64,000 nt of DNA from Pelecanus crispus (taxonomy: Eukaryota > Chordata > Aves > Pelecaniformes > Pelecanidae): assembly GCF_030463565.1 (NCBI RefSeq), contig NC_134643.1, forward strand, positions 166,368,491 through 166,432,490, read 5' to 3'. The position numbers were made by a program, and so were the translations under genes. The notes below the pieces were generated by a model. That model saw only the letters and a list, made by a program, of their open reading frames with translations, made no database searches and was not told where the DNA came from. This document shows, one piece after another, positions 10,820 to 23,370 of the stretch. Positions within the stretch are counted from its first letter, which is position 1; the number at the start of each line of letters is the position of its first letter.

Positions 10820-11030
10820 CCATCAGATTAATTACTGTAATTTTGCCGCCTCAGCTTTAATTTAGTCATGTGCAGCCTGGGAGCAGGTGAGATTTACAAA
10901 CTCTTCGTTTATTATGGGTATTTTGGGGGGGAGGGAGGGAATAACAACACGGTAATTGTATCATTAGGGGATTTTGCGCGTTTCTGATAATCCTGCAGGA
11001 AGAAGAGTATGTCGGTAATTCAGGAGGCGT
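10820..11030. promoter_or_regulatory. Candidate intronic regulatory island with homeobox sites
   Basis: The island contains TTAATTA (10828-10834), a second AATTT-rich site, TTTAATTTAGTCATG, GGTAATTGTATCATTAGG and TGATAATCC. This is a dense set of homeodomain-type cores in about 200 bp, surrounded by CpG-rich DNA. Enhancer function is inferred. Confidence 0.35.
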
Positions 11031-11501
11031 TTGCTTGCTTGGGTTTTTTCCCCCTTTTCCTCGAAAGCATCACCCTAGGAGCTGCACGCCGCGCCCTGCG
11101 CCTCACCTTATTTTGGGGACAAATCGCTGTCCCCACCCCTGGCGGGGGCTGCATCCTAACGGGGACCCCTCGTCCCGCAAAATCGCTGCCCCCTCGCCGA
11201 GGACCGTGCTCAGGGTCGCCAGGCTTTCCCTCAACGATTCCTACCACCCCTCACAAAAAAAAAAAAAGGGGGGGGAGGGTGACACCAAAGCCCCCTCCGT
11301 GCCCCCCCGCTGCCGCCGGGAGGAGTCAGGGGACGGCACCCGGCATCTCGCCCCCTTCCTTGGGTTGAAACCACCTACAAATGGTTAAACTCTGACGTGA
11401 TGCCCTCGTCAGCGTGCCAGGGACGCTCTGGGACCTTCCCTGCTCCTGGATTTGTGTGGAATTGGACCGTCGCGATCCGGAGGCTGGCGAGGAGGAGATA
11501 T

Positions 11502-11583
11502 CGGGGGGCTGTGCACCCCTGGAGGGGCCGGGGGAGAGGGGGACCCCTCTCCCCCGGCCCCTCCAGGGGTGCACAGCCCCCCG
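11502..11583. repeat. Perfect inverted repeat: 40-bp arms, 2-bp spacer
   Basis: The arm 11502-11541 is the exact reverse complement of 11544-11583, with only GA between them. The arms contain GGCTGTGCACCCCTGGAGG and its complement. It would form a very stable hairpin. The left arm resembles a block at about 10566-10610, and the sequence just right of the hairpin (CGCGTGAGCCCACGGGGAAA) also recurs near 10626. Confidence 0.97.
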
Positions 11584-11819
11584 GGAGAGTGCCCACGCGT
11601 GAGCCCACGGGGAAAAGCACTTCGCCATGGGGAGACGCGGTTTGGGCAGCAGCTCGGTGCCCGCTGCAGCCCGGGGGGGCTCCGAGCATCTCTCGGGGGG
11701 GGGGGGGGCTGCCCTTGGGGCTCTGCGGGCCACCGCCAGCAGCGGGTCATGTGAGCCTTCATCCTTGGGGTAATACAGATATAAACCGGCCAAATCTTTA
11801 ATAATTGGCTTTATTTCTC

Positions 11820-11910
11820 CAGGAAAAAAAACCCAAAACAACCCAAAACCAAAACAACCCAACAAAAAAACCCCAAACCAAACAAACCACAAACTCAAAA
11901 AACCCCACCA
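11820..11910. repeat. A/C-rich simple repeat
   Basis: Irregular CCCAAAACA- and CCAAACAAA-type units form a purine-A/C-rich tract inside the ZIC5 intron. There is no coding signal. Confidence 0.8.
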
Positions 11911-12029
11911 AAAACCGAGGTGACTCGAGATTTGTCTCGGTGGGAGTGGGAGCGTGCAGGGGCTTCCGTGCACGTGAAAACTCCGCTTAAAACCCACAAG
12001 ATACATTTTCTTACCATCCTTTTTTTTTT

Positions 12030-12560
12030 TTTTTTAAGGATAAGCTTGCTCTTTCTAGTGCTACCACTTCGCTGGTAGGTGAGGAGATTTTAATTGAAAA
12101 AGTTGACGCGTAAATAGGCTGCGGAGGTACATGTTTCTATAGTAACAGCCGAGAAATAGCTGTTTTTTAAAAAATAAAAAATCGTTTTCTTTTTTCCATT
12201 ATTATTCTGCTAAATCTGATACGGTTTTGCAAACGGAAGGAGCAGTAAAAATCGCCGGGTGAAAATTAGAAAACGTCCACCGAGAGAGCTGCTGGGTTGT
12301 TATGTTTGAGCGCTCAGAGCAAAACGGATCTGAAAATACGCATCAGCCATGCCTGAACCGACAGGGTTTTTAACTCCAGAGTCGCAATAGTCGCGACAAG
12401 GATTATCAGTGGAGGTCTGTCTGCGCCGGGCTCACGTGTAGCGCGGCAAGGAAAGAAAAAGTTGCTGTAAGAAACTCCAGTCCGTGCGGAGTACAGGGAT
12501 CCGGCACATTTTTTCCCCTGGTCTCTCAGCAATAGGCATTTACTCAACCCTATTCGGGAA
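12030..12560. promoter_or_regulatory. Candidate intronic regulatory island
   Basis: About 530 bp of AT-balanced sequence lies in an otherwise GC-rich intron. It includes GATTTTAATTGAAAAAG, CATTATTATTCTGC and a near-palindrome TCGCAATAGTCGCGA. Open frames here are short and give nothing recognisable. It is the largest low-GC island in the intron and a good enhancer candidate; this is an inference. Confidence 0.35.
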
Positions 12561-13368
12561 CTATGGGGAAGGGTCGGTCCGGGGCAGGGCTATATGTACC
12601 AGAACATATATGTCCCAGGGTATGGCATGTCAGGAGCGGGGCGGGGGTTGGGGGGGGGGGGCTGAGGTGAAAGGTACGCCAGGCAAACCCGCCCCGGGCT
12701 GATTTTCACAACCCCTTTAACTGTTAAACAACGCGTAAAGCTCTTAAAATAGATGGGCCGGTGATTTTTAGCCCCAAATTAGCCTGAGGTAACCAGCTGC
12801 GGCAACAGCAGCCCGCTGCTGTCACCACCAGCGCCCGGCGGCTGTCCCCAGCCTGCAGCTTCCCGGTGAGGGCTGCTGGGTGCTCCCTCTTTCCATGGGG
12901 ATGCTTAAACAGGTGTTACATTTATTTCCCCCAGCCTAATTATTCCCCCAGCGTAGTGCCCCATTGGGAACGGATTAGGCAGGAGATGTGCCAGGCGAGC
13001 CAGGCTGCCGGCGACCGGCAGCCCTCGCAGGCGAAGGCATTGAGAGGTTTTGTTTGGGCTCGGTCATTAGGGCGGTAATGAAGGCTCCTCGTGTGCGAGG
13101 GGAGCGGCGCGGGGGGCAAACAAGGCAGGGCCCGGCCGCCGCCAGCCTGGGGCTCCGGGTGTGGGGGCCGCCGGCACGGTTTGCAAAATACGGAGCGGGG
13201 AGGGTGGGGTGGAGGGCGGGGGTGGGGGTGGGGGTGTGTGTGTGTGGAATCGGAAGCCTCGGCCGTGGCGGGGAGCGGGGAGAGGGAAGGAGAAAAGAGG
13301 GACGGGGAGGTTTTGCCCTGCTGCTCGCCCCCGGGGGCCGCGCTGCGGAGGGGCTGCGCCGGGCGCCG

Positions 13369-13985
13369 CGGGCAGCGTGCGGGCAGCGTGCGGGCAGGGT
13401 GCGGGCAGGGTGCGGGCAGGGTGCGGGCAGGGTGCGGGCAGCGTGCGGGCAGGGTGCGGGCAGGGTGCAGGCAGCGTGCGGGCAGGGTGCGGGCAGGGTG
13501 CGGGCAGGGTGCAGGCAGCGTGCGGGCAGGGTGCGGGCAGGGTGCAGGCAGGGTGCAGGCAGGGTGCGGGCAGGGTGCGGGCAGGGTGCGGGCAGGGTGC
13601 GGGCAGGGTGCGGGCAGGGTGCAGGCAGGGTGCGGGCAGGGTGCGGGCAGGGTGCAGGCAGCGTGCGGGCAGGGTGCGGGCAGGGTGCGGGCAGGGTGCA
13701 GGCAGCGTGCGGGCAGGGTGCGGGCAGGGTGCAGGCAGGGTGCGGGCAGGGTGCGGGCAGCGTGCGGGCAGGGTGCGGGCAGGGTGCGGGCAGGGTGCAG
13801 GCAGGGTGCGGGCAGGGTGCGGGCAGGGTGCGGGCAGGGTGCAGGCAGCGTGCGGGCAGGGTGCGGGCAGGGTGCAGGCAGGGTGCAGGCAGGGTGCGGG
13901 CAGGGTGCAGGCAGGGTGCGGGCAGGGTGCGGGCAGGGTGCGGGCAGGGTGCGGGCAGCGTGCGGGCAGCAGGGTGCGGGCAGCG
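13369..13985. repeat. 11-bp minisatellite, about 55 units, adjacent to the ZIC5 exon 2 acceptor
   Basis: The core unit is GCGGGCAGGGT, with two frequent variant positions (GCAGGCAGGGT and GCGGGCAGCGT). Units run without interruption for about 610 bp and end with a small irregularity near 13965-13985, about 50 bp before the splice acceptor. None of the frames contains a stop, so open frames of 340-485 residues rich in Arg, Ala, Gly and Cys appear on both strands. They are artefacts. Confidence 0.97.
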
Positions 13986-14007
13986 CCGTGCCCCCGCCCG
14001 CCGGTAA

Positions 14008-17040
<3,033 letters not shown>

Positions 17041-17989
17041 GCAATGTGCCTTACTGACAGACGAGGGGCAGAGACAGACCAAAACACCCCCCCCACCCCC
17101 CCGAGGGTCAGTAGGTAGAGGCAGATAAAGTCCCAGCGTCACAGCGCGGCAGGAGCAGCACCGGGAGATTTGGGGGCGGCTGAGTTCCCCCCGGCTTTTC
17201 CCAGCGAAACCCGTGAGTAAAACCCCGTTCTCCTTCGGCTTCACGTTTCGGTTTGCAGCCACGCAGAGGGAGGATGCTGTGGGCCCGGCCACCCCTGCCT
17301 CCCCCCCGCGGCTGCAGGCTTTGCTCCCATGGGTGTTTGCCCCTGGAAGTCAGCCGGGATAAGGTGGGGGGGGCGCAGGATTGGGGGGTTGCCCCCTCAC
17401 CATAGCAATTGGGTGCTCCGCTGCTGGCTTTCCACGCACAGGGGAAACAGAGGGACAGACAGACAGATAGATAGGACAGAGGCAAAAGTCAGGCGCTTAC
17501 ACGCGCGATATTCTTCGTCTCTCTCAAGGACTGCTAATCAAAGTATCAAAACCAATCAACTAAAATGTTAATATTTCGGTTGGGGGTGGGGGGGGAGATC
17601 TTCCTGGCAGTCTCCTCTCACAGACACTGGTGAGTTAAATAGCAACAGACTTTAGTAGAAGACATAGTGGCAAAACTGTAGGCCAGAAGATTACTCTGAA
17701 ATACAGAGGCAGGTCAGGCGAGAAATAACGCCAGGAGATCACTGGAACGAGGGGAAAAAAAAAAAAACAACAGACGTTTTCAGGAGCTGAGTAAGGGCAC
17801 ACGTTTCTCTTTTCGAGGGAGGAAAACTGAGTGAAGCCCGCTGTTGGAAAGATTCCGGCCACAGTCGTGTGTCAGCATCCTCTGGGATTATTTCCTTTCT
17901 TTTTTTTTTTTTAAATAAAATAAAATAACTAAAACTAGCCCAGGATGATATCCACACCCCCCCACACCCCTCCCCGTAATTTACCAGTG

Positions 17990-18630
17990 CTCGAAAATGA
18001 CTGTCAAAATGTCAAGAACAGTTTCACCAAAAGGTTAGAGTGTTTTTTAAGTCAGTTTTGTTAAATGTGGTAAAGGTGAAACAGGTTGCAAAGAGTTGTT
18101 TCAAGCAGAATGACAATAACCAACATACGAAGCAGAAAAACACTCATAAATGAGGGCTCCAATCAATGGGAAAACTTATAGCTCCCTAATGAAGTTTCTT
18201 GTGAAAAGGAGGGCGACACAAAGCCACCGAGACATGAATCATTCATGGGAAATATAAAAGATAAAAGATATCTGACAATGAGCAGAACCTTGTATAGAGT
18301 GTCTAAAACAAGTTTCCCCTTCTTATTTTCGGCTTCCCCCCCCCCCCCCCCCCCCCCCCAGTGTTCCCTGCCCGCCCTATAGAGTTAACATTGACCAGTG
18401 CACGTCCTGCCCCACTTCAAAGTAATTTAGCCCAGAACGGAAGGCTTGGCGCTTGGACAATCTTCATGGTGTGTTAAGATTTCTATGGCAATTGGCAAGC
18501 AAGACGTTCCCATCTGAATATGGCTCAAAGAAAGGCACTTATTGACACCGAGTTGGCCATCATCAAAGACTTCATCTTTTCCTAGGCGAAACGTGGTCCT
18601 AGCAAACACTGTTTAAATCATCCACCTTTG
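17990..18630. promoter_or_regulatory. Candidate conserved non-coding element cluster
   Basis: AT-rich sequence surrounds a C24 homopolymer (18336-18359). Motifs include ATAAAAGATAAAAGATATC, GACAATGAGC (SOX-like) and CTATGGCAATTGGCAAGC (homeobox/NFI-like half sites). A similar phrase, TTGCTATGGCAATGAGC, occurs in the next candidate element. Function is inferred. Confidence 0.3.
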
Positions 18631-19259
18631 TAGTCGGGGCTGGGAGACATCTCGCCACACACTGGTGCTGGCCCTCGGCCCTTTAAAGGCTGGAGCGGCG
18701 CTAGCGAAGTTTGAAGGGGCTAAGAAATTTCGGGAGTGTGGGAAATGGCATTGCAGGGGAGGGGGATAAGCGGGGGAGCTCCCGGCGGAGAGAGCCGCGG
18801 GGCTGCGCCCCCCAACGCACCCACCGGGGAGGGGGTGTGTGGGGGGGTGCGGGGAGCAGGGGGGGCCCCCCCACCCGCGACAGGCTGCTGCTTTGCTTTT
18901 CGGAGGGTGGTGGGGGAGAACCAAGGATTTTCGGGGTTTTTCTCCGCGTGTTTCGTGCTGCTAGAGGTGTCGCCAGGGAGGTGGAAAGCGCTGGGAAGGA
19001 TGGACTGTCACCACCACCCCGCACCCCCCACTCCCCCCCCGGGAAAAATATTTCCAGGTAGAGCAGACCAGGAGGGGGCAGAGAGTGTGCTGGCACACAC
19101 GCTCACACGCTTACACTCACACGCTCCCCCACGGACACACACGCTCCCCCCTGGCTCGGACACCCAAAACCCGGCGGCCCCCCCCCCCCCCGCATCCCGC
19201 GTACCGCCGGCACACACAACCACGCTCCCGCATTCACACACACACCACGCAAGTGCCTA

Positions 19260-20000
19260 ATCAGGCAGGGAGAAGTTCAAAGGCAGGTTCTTTGAAATTC
19301 AAACTACTGCTTTTATGGTACATCAACATGGAGCGTTAGGATTGCTATGGCAATGAGCGCAGCAAAAGCAAGCTGCATTTAAAATAGTCCACCTCGATTC
19401 GAGACACTCTATTAAGATACAGTTGCATTGACCTTTAGTTTCATGCCGTGTTAGCGCAGTCAATTTTCACTTCATCAGAACGTCTCATATTTTTTTGGCC
19501 TCTCTCCCACCCCCCCTTCCTTTTTTAGGACACCCCCCCCCTCCCCAGCTTCAGCAGATAAACAAACAAATAAGCGGGGAAGAAGCTCCAGCTCCAGCTC
19601 TTCTTCTCCTCCTCTGCCCACCTCTTTTTTTTTTTTCCCCCCACCTAAAGCACTTTTATTTGCAGAGCGATTGTTCTTTGTTTATTTAATACAAGTACTG
19701 TGTGAATGGCGAAAAATAAACACGATGAAAAATAACCAAACAGATGATTCCGCCAAGTGAAAAAGCCCGGACTTAATAAAAGTGAGAAGCAGTCACCGTT
19801 GAATGAGAAATCCTTTGAAGTGGAACTTATTATAGGAAGAATACTTTTTGGTTTCCCTAACGACGCTGCTGAATTGAAAGGGCTCGCCTTTGTCAACGAT
19901 TTGTTCTCCTTTGCCGGGATGCCCGCAGAAATTACTTACATGGGCTGCCTTAACATGCAGCCTGCAAATCAGTAACTTCCCAGCTCAGACTCGCAGACGC
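19260..20000. promoter_or_regulatory. Candidate conserved non-coding element cluster
   Basis: Two AT-balanced islands (19260-19485 and 19640-19990) flank a C/T-rich stretch. The first has TTCAAAGGCAGG, GATTGCTATGGCAATGAG and GCATTGACCTTTAG. The second has an open frame of 72 codons (19757-19975) whose composition looks protein-like, but it has no family resemblance I recognise. Enhancer-like function is inferred. Confidence 0.3.
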
Positions 20001-20329
20001 CGCTCTCCTAAGGACAAAAAGAAGTCAGGAGGAAAACACCCCAACCTTTCACTCAGCCTCGTATTTTGGGGGGTGGGCGGAGGGAGAAAAGGGGGTTTGG
20101 GGCGAGGGGGGAAGGGGGGTGTACCCCCCGGCCCCCCCCCCCCCCCGCCCCGCCCGGCGGCAGGCACTCGGAGCGGGACCGCTCCTCTGCTCCGTCCCGG
20201 CCCCGGGGACGGGGGGGGACACGGGGGGGGGCGGCGGGGCTCCTCCGGCAGCGCCGTGCCTCTCCTTCCCCCACCCCCGCTCCCCCACCCCCCTTTTTTC
20301 TCCTCTGCCAAGTGATTTTCCCAGGCAGA

Positions 20330-21010
20330 GACATATTTAATAAGGGTCGTTTATTACGAAGGCGCTTTGAAGGGTCGCCCCTGAAGCCCTGTGTCCATTA
20401 AAAACATGGAGGTGACATTTAAACCTCGTTTTAAAGGAGCTCTGGGGTAGTTCAATGAAAGGCAACTCGTTTGTCTTATGAGCTTGGAAACAACCTCCCT
20501 TCTTCTCCTTTTGACCACATGGCATAACTCAAAAACAATAGTTCAAAAGTAAAATGGCATCGTGGTGTTCAGCCTCAGACAGGCACCCATCTAGCAGGAG
20601 AGAAAAGGGATAGTCCATAACACAATGTGCTTTTTGTGTCCGACTCTGTCACAAGGATTTCGTTGTTTGCTTTAGAGGCTGCGCCTGTTATACTTTCTTG
20701 AAAGTGCTTGTGTTAAACAAGAGTTATAAGTCATCCAAAACAACAAACATTTTGATTTTCTTTGCCTAAAGGGTTTTCCCTGGCCATGGGCACCGTGAAA
20801 AAATAATGTACTTGCTGAGAAAGGAGCACCAGTAGTAGCATTACAAGCACAGTGCATTAAATATTGAATGACACGAGGAAAAAAAAAAAAAAAAAAAAAG
20901 AGCTTGTCGAGGGGCACTCAGCCTTAAAGTCTTTCTTCAACTTTGTCTTCGGTGCCTGTTGGACTATTTAAGATGGTGTTAATTAAGGGCTGCATCCGAT
21001 TCCACTAGCC
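20330..21010. promoter_or_regulatory. Candidate conserved non-coding element
   Basis: About 680 bp of AT-balanced sequence lies between CpG-rich blocks. It includes TTTAATAAGGGTCGTTTATTACG (CDX/HOX-like), CACAATGTGC (SOX-like) and GGTGTTAATTAAGGG (homeobox). A poly-A run lies at about 20880-20899. No coding signal. Confidence 0.3.
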
Positions 21011-23049
21011 CCCAGCTTTGTCTCTCTGCAGCGCTCCCGTCAATAGCCCCTCTCAACCGCGAGCTTTCCCCCCACGTTGGTTTAGCGGTGCATGTGTCAC
21101 TTCTTATTTCGAGGCTGAAGAGAAACCCGGATCGTGCGTTAAGGGCATCGGGGAGATAGTCATCAGGCGGTACTGCACGGCCGGGAGGGGCAGGGGCAGG
21201 GGCAGGGGCAGGAGGAGGAGGAGGAGGAGGAGGGTGCGGCGGCCGGGGCTGGAGCCGGGCGGCAGGGAGCGGAGCGGGGGCACCGCGCCGGGGTGAAAGC
21301 CTGTTTGCACATTGCCAACAGCCTGTTTGGCAAACAAGAGGCGGGCGAGCTTCATTTGTTTCAAATTAACCGTTTTCCACGAAAAAAAAAAAAAAAAAAG
21401 GGAAAAAGGAGGGGGAAAAAAAAAAAAAAACCAACCCAAACCCAAAAAACAAACCAACGCAGCCCTCCCCAAAATCCTGCAAGCGAACAGGAGCCGCCTC
21501 AGGTCCCGCCGCCGCCCCGTGTGCTGCGAGCCCACGCGTGCCTGCGTGGGGAGCCGTGGCGTGTGCCTGCGCACCTTCCCGGCTGTGCCCCGGCCGCACG
21601 CAGGCAGCTGCTGGCGCTTGCGGTCCCCCAAAATGTGCCCGGTCCCGTGTGGGACACCCCCGACTGTGGGTGTGCAGAGCCCCCCGGCAGCCACCGCGGG
21701 GGACGCACACACACAGGCTTGGGGACAGCCGGGCGGCCACCTCACCCCGCATTTATCTTCCCGAATTTGGGGTCTCGCTGCTGCCCCCTCCGCGGGGAGG
21801 ACGGAGGCACCCCGCATTTCGGGGAGAAGCCGTTCCCGGTCCCCGTCCCCACGCCCCTGCCCCGGCTGCCCCGGCCGTCGGGGGCGCTGCCCGAGCCCCG
21901 GTGGGGCGGCTCGGCCCCCTCCCCAAAAGCGCTGGAGGCCGAGAGGGGCTTTGCCCGTGGGGGGCATCGCCTCTGCGCTCGGCAAATGCCAACAGCGGGG
22001 GCGCAAATTGGGGGGCGGCTCCGCTTTTCTCCCCGACTCCTTTGCAACCCGCCAAAGGCAGCGGGCGTGACAAGCGAGGGGGCGCAGAGGGGTCCTCTGG
22101 CAGGTGGAGGGGGCTGGGATGCCCCCGTTCTCCCCGGGGGACAGCGGGGACCCACCGCCCCCACAGCGCTCTGGGGTCAGGTTAGGGGCTCCCCTAAATG
22201 GAGGGGGGGGGGCGAGGGGCTACTTCCGCTCTGCCCTGCCCGAGGGGCGGGGGGAAGGGGTGGGGAGCAGAGAGTGGGGCTGGGAAATCCAATAGCCGGA
22301 TTTTCTTCTTCTTCATCCTTTTTTTTTTTTTTTTTTAATGTCTGTGTTCCCCCTCTCCTCCTCCTCCTCCTCCTCCTCCTCCTCCTTTCACACGGCGAGC
22401 CCGTCTAAAGCGCTCCGAATGGCCTTTCAAACAAGAAAACCCTTCAAGGAAAAATGGGCACGCATCCCCTTCCAGGCACCTTGCCAAACTCTCCCAAGCA
22501 CCCTACCTGGCATCCGAGCTTAAGTTTCTTCAAGAAGTGTGTGTGTGTGTGCGTGTGTGTGTGTGAGCGTGCGGGGGGGGGGGGGGGGGGGTCGGGACCG
22601 GGGAGAAGGGAGGAGGGGGGGGGGATGGAATTACAGCCGCCCTGTAGTGGTAGACACAAGTTCAGAGCTCCACTTCCCCCCTCTTTAATTAGGCTGGGGA
22701 GAGCCGCGGAGGCGCCTGGTTGAGGTGCAGGGCGAAGCGGCCGGGCCCGAGCGAGTGAGTACCCAGCGCAGCCCCGACGGGACGGGGATGGGCGCCCGGG
22801 GAAGGGGCGGCGGGGGTGGGGGTGGGGGGGGAAACGGCGCCGCGCCGGGGGGCTCCGGGCTTGGGCGGGGGGGGGGGGGGGAGGGAGGGGTCGAGCAGTG
22901 GCCCCCCGGCGAGGAGGGGATGCGGGTGGGGTGGTGGGAGCAGCGGGCCGGGGGTGTAGCGGGGGGACTGGCCTCCCCAAACTTGCGGTGCGGGCCGCTG
23001 GGCGAGTTTGGGGAGGGCAGTGGCGGTGCTGCAAAAGTCAGCCCGAACC

Positions 23050-23370
23050 AGCTGTGACTTCACCTATTAGCCCCGATGTCTTTCCGAGGAGATCGGCGGA
23101 GTTAAACATCCCACAATGGGCGCTCTGGGGCGTCTCCAGGCTGACCTCTACCCGGTTTTAATAGTTTCATAGGAACTTCATTAAATCAATTACTTAGTGA
23201 GCACATCATCATTTATTTGTAATTAGCACTGAAGAGCTTGATTTTTGCAGCAGCCCGCAGCCCGGTTCCCAGCGGGGTTGGCCATGTACTACAAGCACTT
23301 TTGTTTGCTGTGTGTGTTGACTCGTGGTATTATTCGGCCGCCACAATAAAAGTGTAATCTTCACGTCTTA
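23050..23370. promoter_or_regulatory. Candidate conserved non-coding element
   Basis: An AT-rich island between two strongly CpG-rich blocks contains TTCATTAAATCAATTACTTAG and CATCATTTATTTGTAATTAG, with several homeobox and forkhead cores, and ACAATAAAAGTG. No coding signal; a regulatory role is inferred. Confidence 0.35.

Noticed and set aside
13369-13985. CRISPR-like regular array
   Set aside because: The units are contiguous 11-mers without spacers in a bird intron; this is a minisatellite.
19757-19975. 72-codon open frame with protein-like composition
   Set aside because: No recognisable family, no splice context that links it to a gene, and a comparable open frame on the opposite strand; likely chance in an AT-balanced element.
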